A stretch of DNA of 64,000 bases. It comes from Bathynomus jamesi (taxonomy: Eukaryota > Arthropoda > Malacostraca > Isopoda > Cirolanidae). The notes below the pieces were generated by a model. That model saw nothing but the letters and a program-made list of their open reading frames with translations, was not told the DNA's origin and did not search any database. The stretch is taken from the NCBI GenBank assembly GCA_023014485.1, contig JAJOZX010012282.1, forward strand, positions 44,713 to 108,712, given 5' to 3'. How positions within the stretch are numbered: the stretch's first letter is position 1; each line of letters opens with the position of its first letter. Positions 53,601 through 62,358 of this stretch are shown piece by piece. The position numbers were made by a program, and so were the translations under genes.

Positions 53601-54578
53601 TAATGCTTTTACGTATGTAAGTGATGAGTCCACCCCCGTTACCCCCAGTACGATCTTGACGGATCGCCGTGAAGTCAGGGATGGTGGGTGTTTTGTGTGT
53701 GCGTTTTAGTTTTGTTTCTTGTATAAGTGCTATGTGAATGTTTTGTTTGTGTACGAATTCCCTAAGCTGCATGATTTTGTTTGTGAGGCCATCTACGTTG
53801 TACTGTAATATGTTAATATTATACTTCTGTATGTGTCTCATGGTGCTATTGTGTCTATGTCTTTGTGTATGGTGACATGTGTAAGTTGTAGTGGGGCCTG
53901 GATTAGTCTTAATGTCGCCAGAGAGTAAGAGTAGTTCGGGGAGCACGCAATTGTTCCCTGTAATTGAAAAAATAGCACGCTGAGAATAGGTCCGGCCCCG
54001 GGAGCCGATCGGCACTCTGACCGTGCCACGCAACAGGCCGTCGACTGCCAGTCTGGCCAACCGTAGACAGCCCGCTGCACGGAGATTTGAGGAAGTTTGG
54101 CCACCAGCGCGTTGATGTTTTGGTTTGACGTCGCCTCTTCGCGTTGACGTGTCCTGCGCTGGAGGATGCAGCCACTGTTTAGAAGCTTCCTCGTCAGCTG
54201 CTAACACTTTTTTCACGTTGTTCTCGCTACCTGTTCAGACGTTTTTTATAAACAAATCTCAGTTTTCTGCTCAACACGGCTCTTTCTAATTTTAAAATTG
54301 ATTAGTCAAGGAAGGAAGATGTTGACTTCTATTTTGCAGCAACAGTTGATGATATTTATGTTACTTTACTGATTAATGAAAATGATTAGGCTCTTCAAGT
54401 TATAAAAGAATTCTTTCGTAATAATTGATAAATACGAAACACAAAACGTATATGCAAACAGGATGATGATGCTTAGACTACTCAAGTTGATGAAGTTTTC
54501 TCTTTCTCATATATTGTATCGACGTAATACTGTAAATATATTTAAAGTTTCTGCATAAATAACTTGTGTTTCACAGTA
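50659..54578 (-). mobile_element. Jockey-like LINE inserted in the Polinton
   Basis: Flanked by a 16-bp target duplication ATCTTCGTGATAGTTG (50,643-50,658 and 54,579-54,594). The 3' end at the left is TTG-repeat, that is (CAA)n on the element strand. 3.92 kb; about 54,240-54,578 is AT-rich with no coding match and may be extra 5' sequence carried along or another small insertion. Confidence 0.93.
50672..54216 (-). pseudogene. LINE ORF: 2A-like motif, endonuclease, reverse transcriptase
   Basis: From 54,216 on minus: residues 100-108 read GDIKTNPGP, a 2A-like ribosome-skipping motif. The APE endonuclease follows (INILQYNVDGL, LIQETKL, VILGGDFNAKD, SDHLPIIITT). RT: NSKATGPDNISNIHLKHLGP, SYRPITLLCTPSKVTERLI, QHGFRPHHSTTTLL, TIDISKAFDAIPR. 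A one-base slip near 52,015-52,025 shifts to 50,672-51,991 with GVPQGSVLSPTLFNLYMHDI and LSSYADDITLTS. The C-terminus has CHLCQDTPQTIEHIMTDC, a zinc-knuckle-like Cys/His block. The catalytic sites are intact; one frameshift separates it from a full ORF, so it is a young copy. Clade (jockey-like) approximate. Confidence 0.9.
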
Positions 54579-54594
54579 ATCTTCGTGATAGTTG

Positions 54595-55124
54595 AGAAGT
54601 GGAGTGAAGATCATTATAAAATACCTGCTAACGTAGGTACAAGAAGAGAGCAGATTAGTGACGCACCCTCATACGCCGTTGTATGTACGTTGTGTATAAA
54701 TAACGATCGGCCATGCATTGATATACGGCTGATGTGGAAGAATGCTTCTGATAATAACGCTCTTGTTCCTACGCGAAACCGTTTCATCCTCGACAGAATG
54801 TTTGAAATCGTCGGATTCCGCAAGCTGAAACCTATATTAGACGCGCGTGTTACGGATATGCTTTATTTTGATACAGTACTTGAATACGCATACACCGCTC
54901 TGCTCGACGGGTTTATCGAGTGTAGGGCTGGTGAGAATGGTCTAGAGCTGGACGTTTATTTAAAAAGTTTAGACTCTTTGAAATACCATGAACTTTGGTA
55001 CAAAGCAATTGATCGGTACAAGGCTGAGCTCACCTACACCGTTCACCCTGAAGAACTATTTCTTTATATAACGCGCAGTTGTCGTAACGATTTAGATTAT
55101 TTCAATTGCCGCTATGTTGAGTGA
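54595..55124 (+). pseudogene. Unknown right-end Polinton gene 2, 3' part
   Basis: Continuation of the gene split at 50,658: EKWSEDHYKIPANVGTRREQ, VVCTLCINNDRPCIDIRLMW, RNRFILDRMFEIVGFRKLKP, LEYAYTALLDGFIECRAGEN and YKAELTYTVHPEELFLYITR, ending TGA at 55,124. Together the parts would make about 235 residues. I see no catalytic motif or membrane segment. Its context is the Polinton right end, downstream of polB. Confidence 0.68.
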
Positions 55125-55456
55125 GTTCACGATTGAAAAGCTCGAGTCGGTAGAAATAAACCCTCGATTGGAAAAGCGTGTTTATAAACTTGTTTAATAA
55201 TGTAGCTAACGATGAACTCTTTGTGCGTGCTTTTGATTGTATTCTAGACGTATTTAAAGATGATTTACCAACCGGTTGTAAAGTGGGAACAAAAATAGTA
55301 CTGAACGATATGAAAGCCCTTCATATCGAATACAGGTTTTCCTATACTTTAAGCGGTGAAATATTATTAAACCGCGTATACTGCGTAATGCAGAGCAATA
55401 ATGATGTAATTGTAAACTCGATTAAGTGCGAGTTTAGTATTTTGAAAAAAAAGTGA
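55114..55456 (+). CDS. Unknown right-end Polinton gene 3 (frameshift)
   Basis: ATG 55,114 overlaps the previous gene's end by 11 bases (GCTATGTTGAGTGA). It reads MLSEFTIEKLESVEINPRLE; near 55,190 the frame shifts to the one with NNVANDELFVRAFDCILDVF, IVLNDMKALHIEYRFSYTLS and a basic end (FSILKKK) at 55,456. About 114 residues. No family recognised. Confidence 0.6.
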
Positions 55457-55690
55457 AATGTAATTATATATTTTGCGTGATATTTCTCCTGTACTGTTAT
55501 GATTATATGCATATTTCTATTATTATTGAAATGTATATTTATTTGTATATATCTCCATCTCCATAATTGTGTGTGTATATATATATTTTTTTTTATTATA
55601 TGCATATTCCTCAATTATTATTGAAATGTATATTTATTTTCTATATATTTATAATAAAAAGAATGATGCAATGTTGTTTTACTTAATTCT
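55457..55690. other. AT-rich non-coding region with duplicated block
   Basis: ATTATATGCATATT-CT-ATTATTATTGAAATGTATATTTATTT occurs twice (about 55,500 and 55,596). Nothing coding. Confidence 0.7.
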
Positions 55691-56230
55691 AATTGTTACG
55701 CCTTCTAAACCTACTAGCGGAATTCTAAATGTATACAATGGTATCGCTAAAAAGTGGTATCTGGCAACTGAATACATGGCACGAAATCTTTTAATTGGAG
55801 ACAACTCACCATAATAATGCTAAAAATTGGTATCTGGCAACTCAAGCCATTTACGTCTTCTAAGCCAACTGGCTGATTAGGAGTCTATAATAATGTATAC
55901 AATGGTATCTGGCAATGCTAAAAAGTGGTATCTGGCAATAATAATGCTAAAAGTGGTATCTGGCAACTCAAGCCAATTACGTCTTCTAAGCCAACTGGAT
56001 GATTAGGAGTCTATAATAATGTATACAATGGTATCGCTAAAAAGTGGTATCTGGCAACTCTAGCCATTTACGCCTTCTAAGCCAACTGGCTGATTAGTCG
56101 TATATAATAATGTATACAATGGTATCTGGCAACTCAGTCTTCGATTAGAATTAAATATATAGCACAAACTGAATACATGGCGCTATCTGGCAACTCAAGC
56201 CATTTACGCCTTCTAAGCCAACTGGCTGAG
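55690..56230. repeat. Polinton right subterminal tandem repeats
   Basis: About five diverged units built from TGTATACAATGGTATC, GCTAAAAAGTGGTATCTGG, CAACTCAAGCCATTTACG and CTTCTAAGCCAACTGGCTGA. The last units overlap the TIR. TGCCAGATAGCGCCATGT-type sequence is shared in complement with the left TIR end near 32,735. Confidence 0.85.
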
Positions 56231-56551
56231 CCTATAAGACAACGCCTACTCGGCTGAAGTCTTAATATGCACTTGGCTCCTGCCAGGTGAACACCTCTCC
56301 TCCTTTCTCTCCTTTCTGGCCCTTTGGGGGGAATAGCTTGGGGGAGAACTCCACCTCCAAGTTGCATGCCCCTTGCAACCCCGGTTGGCAACAAAGGCCA
56401 GTACTCTTTTTTTTTCTTTTTTTCTTTTTTTTGCAACACCCCCACCCCGTTGCAACAACCCCCACCCCTTTGCAACAACCCCACCCCCTTTGCACCATTA
56501 CGTAATCACTTGCAACATTCCTGCACTCTAACCTTTTTCGGCTATACTACT
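56140..56551. repeat. Right TIR of the Polinton
   Basis: Reverse complement of the left TIR, ending CCTTTTTCGGCTATACTACT at 56,551. It contains the same CACTTGCAACATTCCTGCAC and the tandem GTTGCAACAACCCCCACCCC blocks. The poly-T/C tract at 56,405-56,435 differs in length from the left arm. Confidence 0.92.
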
Positions 56552-56559
56552 GACGTACT

Positions 56560-56851
56560 AGACGAAAGATCGTGGTTTGTTTTCCAGCTCTTGGATGCTA
56601 CTTCAACCGTATGGATGAGCAAACCGGTAGAGGAATGGATTGATGGTCAGGACTTCAATACTTTTTAGAACTTTGTCAAATGTCTTAAAGTCACCAATGA
56701 TGTGGCCGAGCGAGGCATTGTCATGATTCAGGACTTCGCAAAAACGATAACCAAAAACGAAGAACAATTGCAATGGCTTCTACAAGCAGTTGGAAAGCAT
56801 CGAAACACCATACCCAACTTCAATAAATCCACATTGAACATTCTACGTTAG
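56560..56851 (+). pseudogene. Element A transposase-like gene, C-terminal part
   Basis: Resumes after the Polinton with SWFVFQLLDATSTVWMSKPV, an in-frame stop after QDFNTF at 56,668, then VAERGIVMIQDFAKTI and LQWLLQAVGKHR, ending TAG at 56,851. It aligns block for block with the C-terminus of Element B (DIAERGVKMMSDFA, YLLQAVEFNRRR). This shows that the Polinton landed inside the coding sequence of Element A. Confidence 0.83.
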
Positions 56852-57131
56852 ACACACCATACAGAACTAAAGAACCAGACCATAATTAGTACCAAAATGG
56901 GATTCAAATAAATGTCTGGTAACAATGATTCATTTATCTTTTGTACAAGAATACATAAGAATACATAAAATCAAGTAAACTTCTTTAAATACAAGAAATT
57001 CAACTTCAATGAGGAACCCCTAAACATAATTTGATTTTGATAAAAATGGTATCAATGAACTTCTATTGACTTTATATAATAGGAAAAAATACCATTACCT
57101 ATAAATTTCAAACTTTTGTTTTTTTAAACTA

Positions 57132-57665
57132 CAGAAAAGAACGCAGCCGTGAAAATTTTGAGCTTCACATTTGTCTAGATTTCTAAATCTTAAGATTTTC
57201 ATGACTAATTTGGTCAATAAAACTATAGCTAGGGGGTGGGGTAATTGGGGGAGATGGGGTGGGGTAATTGGGAGAGGGGTGGGGGTAATGGCTTTTTTTA
57301 CTTTTGCGTGTGGGGGTAATGGGGGAGCGGAGGTGGGAGGGTAATGGAGTAGAGGGGTGGGGGTAATGGGTGTAACCGCGATTAAACTACAGAAAAGAAC
57401 GCAGCCGTGAAAATTTTGATTATTTGGTCAATAAAACTATAGAAAAGAACACAGTCATGAAAATCTTGAGCTTCACATATAATTATTTTTAGGACGACTT
57501 CAAACCGTTTGACTTAGAGCTACCAAATTTGGTACGGGAACCTCTTATGGGATGAAGAATTAAGAAATAATTTTAATCAAATTCAGTCTTTTGTCTTAAA
57601 CTTTATTTTTTAAACTGGGGATCTAATGTGAAATTTATCCCGGGCAACGCCGGGTACTTCAGCTA

Positions 57666-57666
<1 letters not shown>
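57132..57666 (+). mobile_element. Helitron-like non-autonomous element, 3' end
   Basis: The 3' end has the Helitron pattern: a GC hairpin CCCGG-GCAACG-CCGGG, a short spacer TACTTCAG, then CTAG followed by T (57,666/57,667). The body contains three copies of an ACAGAAAAGAACGCAGCCGT-like motif (57,131, 57,390, 57,440) and a G-rich tract. The 5' end (expected TC after A) was not fixed. No Rep/helicase. Confidence 0.6.
57230..57372 (+). repeat. G-rich minisatellite
   Basis: Irregular repeats of GGGGTGGGGTAATTGGGGGA and GAGGGGTGGGGGTAATGG with many runs of three to five G, able in principle to form G-quadruplexes. Confidence 0.8.
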
Positions 57667-57711
<45 letters not shown>

Positions 57712-57806
57712 ATGCGGTTTGCTTCTACAAAGCTTCATTTAATATTTAGGAGAAATCCAATGACAAGGAGGAATGTAAATGCCATGAAAAGTCTTCTTTA
57801 ATGCGC

Positions 57807-57832
57807 GTTTCGAGCAATACGCTCATCATCAG
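57807..57832 (-). ncRNA. Hammerhead-like core, left arm
   Basis: On minus: CTGATGA, TGAGC-GTATT-GCTC as stem-loop II, then GAAAC. The mirror copy is on plus at 58,691-58,716. Stems I and III not modelled. Confidence 0.55.
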
Positions 57833-58690
57833 GCTAGATAATAACAATATGAAATTAGAATCAATAAATAAATGTGAACAAGACAAAATAATTTCTATAA
57901 AAAGACTAAAAAGAGGGTTAAATTCAAAGTTATAAAAATTTACATATAAAATTACAAGAAATTTAAAAGCTATTTTTAAATTACATATAGTAAATTTGAA
58001 ATTAGTACACTGGAATAATTAACACTAATACAATGGAATAATTAACACTACGAACCTTTCAATGCTGGTTCCGAGGCCGAGTAATTTAAAACAAAACAAA
58101 ACAGGAAACAAGCTATGGGTTGGGCGGTTGGAGTTATAAGTTAGGGGAGGGGGGATTATAAAAAATTGGGGAGGGGGGAGGGGAGTTGGGGAGGGGGGTT
58201 TATAAAAAATTTAGAGGGACAGCTGAGGAATCCACGTTTAGAGAAGGGTCAATTTTGGAATCTCTTTATATTAAAACATTGACCCCTTCTCTAAACGTGG
58301 ATTCCTCAGCTGTCCCTCTAAATTTTTTATAAACCCCCCTCCCCAACTCCCCAATTTTTTATAATCCCCCCTCCCCTAACTTATAACTCCAACCGCCCAA
58401 CCCATAGCTTGTTTCCTGTTTTGTTTTGTTTTAAATTACTCGTGCCTCGGAACCAGCATTGAAAGGTTCGTAGTGTTAATTATTCCATTGTATTAGTGTT
58501 AATTATTCCAGTGTACTAATTTCAAATTTACTATATGTAATTTAAAAATAGCTTTTAAATTTCTTGTAATTTTATATGTAAATTTTTATAACTTTGAATT
58601 TAACCCTCTTCTTTTAGTCTTTTTATAGAAATTATTTTGTCTTGTTCACATTTATTTATTGATTCTAATTTCATATTGTTATTATCTAGC

Positions 58691-58716
58691 CTGATGATGA
58701 GCGTATTGCTCGAAAC
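58691..58716 (+). ncRNA. Hammerhead-like core, right arm
   Basis: CTGATGA, TGAGC-GTATT-GCTC, GAAAC in the correct order for a hammerhead catalytic core, in the right arm of the palindrome. Confidence 0.55.
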
Positions 58717-58779
58717 GTTGCGCATTAAAGAAGACTTTTCATGGCATTTACATTCCTCCTTGTCATTGGATTTCTCCTA

Positions 58780-58832
<53 letters not shown>

Positions 58833-58880
58833 AAAATTATATATATATATAATTATATATATATATATATATATATATAC

Positions 58881-59515
58881 TTTTTGCATCGTTGAACGTT
58901 GATATAACCATCGTATCTCTGGCAGCTGAATGATGTCTATTTTACTTTGAGAACGTGAATATTCTCAGCTGAAGTCGATTATCTTTTAAAAGTGATGCAA
59001 TTTTGGCGCGTTTCTTTCTCTTACGTCAGAATACTTATTTTGGCGAGTATCAGTTTGTTCAAATAACAAAGGATGTAAATAATTAAAATTTATATAACTG
59101 TGGGAAATAATTTTCGACAGAAAGACTTAAAAAAAAAAACAGTTGTAGATCTAGAAATAAAGACGCATCATCGTTCTCGTGAAATATATAAAGAGGAAAA
59201 GGATTGCTTATGAAAGTAATAAAGAGGCACAAGCAGATTCATCACGAAAAAAATATTATGCATTAAAAAAATATGCATTAAAAAAAATATTATGCATTAA
59301 ATAGGAAGTAGAATGAGAATCAGATAAAAAGAAAGAAAAATTGTAAACAAGATAGTCTGCGATAAGCATAATCACAGTCGATAATTATAGGCTTATATAA
59401 TTATTATTGTTCTTCCGAGTAGCCAAATAAGTGTATACGTTTTTGAAATGAGGATGAATCAGGCAATTTTTATTATGTAATTTCAACGTATGAAATTTAG
59501 TTTCATAACATGGTG
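58881..59515. other. No gene recognised
   Basis: AT-rich, with a duplicated AAAAAATATTATGCATTA near 59,250-59,300. No element ends or coding sequence seen. Confidence 0.5.
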
Positions 59516-59523
59516 TATTTAAT

Positions 59524-60158
59524 CAGTGGCGGTTCCTCATATGGGCAATATGGGCAGCCGCACAGGGCGGCATTTGTGGAGGGGCGGCATGAGCGCCTGC
59601 AAAAAATAAAAAAATAAAAATAAGAATAAATAAATAAAGAAATAAATAAAAATAAAAAATAAAATAAAATAAATAATAAAAGATCAATGACTTTGCATCA
59701 AGGAAGGTAAGAAGAGTCAGGCTTTAGATGGCAGTTGTGCTGTGGTGCAATTTATTTTGTTTCTTGTTCAAAGTGTAGCATAATAATTACCCTCTCTTAA
59801 GTGTCTTATTCTATTTATGTGATAGAGCATTTGTACAATTTAGAAATTTGATTCTCTAGTTTATTTATGGCAGTTGTGCAATTTAATTTGTATTTTTCCT
59901 GTTCATAGTATCATAATTACATTCTCTTAAGTGAGTTATTCTATTTACGTGATGAAGGATTTGTAAAATTCAGAAATTTGAGTCTTTGTTTTGGTTCTGA
60001 AGTTCCAACAATTAGTCCAATAAAAAGTTATTTTGTGAAAGAGTTATGTCTGTCCTTTATTTTGGGGGGATTCGAATGTGTGTGTGTTGGCGAACAGGGG
60101 GGGGGGGCGCTGAAGGTGAGGTTCGCCCAGGGCGTCATGTAAGCTAGGACCGCCACTG
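59524..60158. mobile_element. hAT MITE (CAGTGGCGGTTCCTC ends)
   Basis: Ends CAGTGGCGGTTCCTC and GCTAGGACCGCCACTG with an 8-bp target duplication TATTTAAT (59,516-59,523 and 60,159-60,166). A-rich tract and G-run inside. 635 bp, non-coding. Confidence 0.93.
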
Positions 60159-60166
60159 TATTTAAT

Positions 60167-61476
60167 TCATAATTTAGTTAATTATTATTCTTAAGAATTG
60201 CAATATTATAATCTCGCAACCTGGACGGGGGTTATTTTTGTAGCCAGTCACAGATGCTGGAGGTTGATGATGTAATGACTCAACTGTAAATTAAAAACTG
60301 GTGGAGTCGTGTTCGAAGCATTCAAAGTTAATTAAAGTTTGTTTATTGTAAATGTAAAATATTTTTAAAGTGTGTTACAATACTCTGTAACGATGTAGAA
60401 ACTATCACAAACGGTACAAGTTTTTTAATTTCCTTGAAAACGAAGATTTTTTAATATTTGGGCGTCTAACTGTGGAAGAGTAGACCTAAAATTTAGCCGT
60501 AACATAAAATGGCGAGCAATACTGTCTGTGATAAACATTTTAATGCGTTGGATATAGGATAATATTGTGTAGATAACTGACCCAATTTTTTTATCTCTAT
60601 TGCAGACCTTCATTATAGTGTATTTGAGATCATGGCCGTACGGGAATGTTTAAAGAAACATGGTTACCGTATGCGCCTGCCCGGATTTTAATAGGCTGTT
60701 CTATTGTCACTCGTATGAATAGTACAGGCATTTTATAAAAAATCTCTGGTCAACCTTGAACAAATTGCAACAAAAAGTATCTCTGCTGTTTTATACTCCT
60801 GAATATGTCCTCTATCACATATAAAAAATCCTAAGGGACCCTCGAAAGGGAAACCTGTGAAAATCACTGGAATATGACCCCATCCAAAAATGTAATTTTT
60901 TTCGCATTTCAGCCTTCTTTAAATATGTTAAAGCCTATCTAAAGGTTTCAGTGGACTGTTAGATACTGATTTTTATTGAAACTGTTGGCAAGCAGTTAGG
61001 GTTTGAAGGACTAAGAGGCAGCCCCAGCCGATAGCTAAAAAATTTAATACTAAAATAATAAAATAGAAAGCAATGCTGAGATACATACTGAGTACATACT
61101 ATTCTTGACACATAATAACAAAAGTCAACAAGTTAGGTATGATGCTTACATAATTATGTTGTAAATGCTGAAATAAAATACTGAAGACCATTTGCAATTA
61201 TTGCAGATTGCCATTGCACAAACTAATTAAAAAATGAAAATACAAATATTGAGCAACATCAACTGGCAGGACTAGTAATGGTAAAACATAATACTGAGAA
61301 CCTTCAAAATACTGAGAGCCTTCAGAATATAATAGAGAATCTGCGGAGAACTTGACAGTGAACATGTACATGTTATATTATGCAAGAGAAGCATAGATCT
61401 TCATAGAAGATGAGTAGTTGCCATATTGCCAGCATCTCCCGACCATGGATAACCTGTGTCAATGTACAAGATGCAT
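60167..61476. other. No gene recognised
   Basis: No RNA gene, element ends or domain seen. ORF-like stretches are short and without motifs. Confidence 0.45.
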
Positions 61477-61725
61477 TCAGAAGCCAACAATGTCATCATC
61501 TTTATCTTCACCACATGCCAGCTGTGTTGTGTTTGTACAACCAGATCCTCTGCAGCTTCCACAAGCAGGAGTACACTCAACGTCGTGCTTCTTACATGTG
61601 CACCTCAGGCTGCTGCAGTCGGTCTGGCAGTTGCACCTGACCCGCAGCAGCTTCTCAGAAGCAGGAGCTAGGCCTGTCTGGAGAGGGACAAGCCCCTCGT
61701 AGCTCTCCCCTCATCGCTCTGCTGA
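61477..61725 (-). pseudogene. Cysteine-rich CXC-like domain of a TE-type protein, C-terminal fragment
   Basis: On minus, ending TGA at 61,477: VPLQTGLAPASEKLLRVRC, then a dense Cys array (CNCQTDCSSLRCTCKKHDVE, then CTPACGSCRGSGCTNTTQ) and an acidic tail. The Cys spacing C-x-C-x3-C-x4-C-x-C-x6-C-x3-C-x2-C-x4-C is regular, and the PLQT.LAPA lead-in is one I associate with the C-terminus of uncharacterised repetitive proteins in invertebrates. A stop lies upstream near 61,720, so only the last ~80 residues survive in frame. Likely a metal-binding module; function not assigned. Confidence 0.55.
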
Positions 61726-62358
61726 TGTAGGTGGTAAGCTCTGTGGGTGAACGTGAGGGGTGCTGGAAGCCACCTTCTCGCAGAACCGCTTGTGCCGCAG
61801 AGAGACTAGCTTTTCGCCGGGTTCCCCATTGTAGTAGGGTGTGTCAATTTTAGTAAAGTCAACAATTCAAAAACTACTAATGCTCAAATGATGTCATATT
61901 ATCTAGCAAACTTAGAAATATCTTTAGTGTTGTTTAAAAAAGCCATTGACCTACTTATATTTGACCATAAAGGTTTGAAATATAACCTAAATATGACTGT
62001 AGCATCGTACATCAATGTGCCATTGATATGTGTGGTCAACTTTGGTTATTTTTGGTGTGCAGTATGGTTTCTAAGTTTCACATAGTCACAAATGCTGTAG
62101 TTTTGATTGTGAATGCATGTGTTTTCCCTCCTTTTTGATAATTTTGAATACTTCGTAATGTAAATATTGTGTAATTCAAATTATTCAAAATGTTATGTGT
62201 GACCCAAACTTTCTGTATATTTTGATATGATAGATATATGAAATTGTCATTACTTTGAATAATTAAGTGTTGTCCTATAACAATACAGTTTTAGGTAATC
62301 ATAATCAGTAGGCCTATCCAAATTTCAATGACATTTCTTTTGTTCACAGGTCCACAGC
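61726..62358. other. Probable 5' flank of Element C
   Basis: No gene. TTTTGTTCACAG just before 62,351 is a good splice acceptor directly upstream of the Element C coding start, so an upstream exon or intron may lie here. Confidence 0.4.

Larger units (their letters stand above)
32242..56551. mobile_element. Complete Polinton/adintovirus-like element with two nested insertions
   Basis: Begins AGTAGTATAGCC and ends with the complement GGCTATACTACT, flanked by a perfect 6-bp target duplication GACGTA (32,236-32,241 and 56,552-56,557). The AG start, 6-bp duplication and long TIRs are Polinton hallmarks. 24.3 kb now; about 17.1 kb without Element B and the LINE. Gene content: polB, chromodomain integrase, packaging ATPase, protease, major capsid, penton-like, pX-like, plus unnamed genes. 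The large minus-strand block (35.8-45.0 kb) is flanked by plus-strand genes. Inserted in the last coding exon of Element A. Confidence 0.97.
23706..57131 (+). mobile_element. Element A: outer DDE transposon enclosing the Polinton
   Basis: The left end TAGGGTGGTTAAAAAAAAC continues into AAAAGTTTGAAATTTATAGG and GGTATTTTTTCC. The right end, read inward, gives TAGTTTAAAAAAAC and the same AAAAGTTTGAAATTTATAGG, then GGTATTTTTTCC, and matches again at GGTTCCTCATCGAGGTTGAA (left) with AGGGGTTCCTCATTGAAGTT (right). So these are the two TIRs of one element now 33.4 kb apart. Between them lies a single transposase pseudogene (27,676-32,235 and 56,560-56,851). The target duplication is not visible because the left end lies in (TA)n. 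Confidence 0.8.
57741..58785. repeat. 1.04-kb palindrome with hammerhead-like motifs in both arms
   Basis: AATATTTAGGAGAAATCCAA at 57,741 mirrors TTGGATTTCTCCTAAATATT at 58,766-58,785, and the arms stay complementary to the centre (near 58,255-58,280, GAAGGGTCAAT/ATTGACCCCTTC). Each arm carries a G- or C-rich stretch, and (TA)n lies outside. No coding frame. The organisation mirrors the Penelope-like pair at 14.2-16.4 kb, so a non-coding Penelope derivative or a retrozyme-like repeat is likely. Confidence 0.8.
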
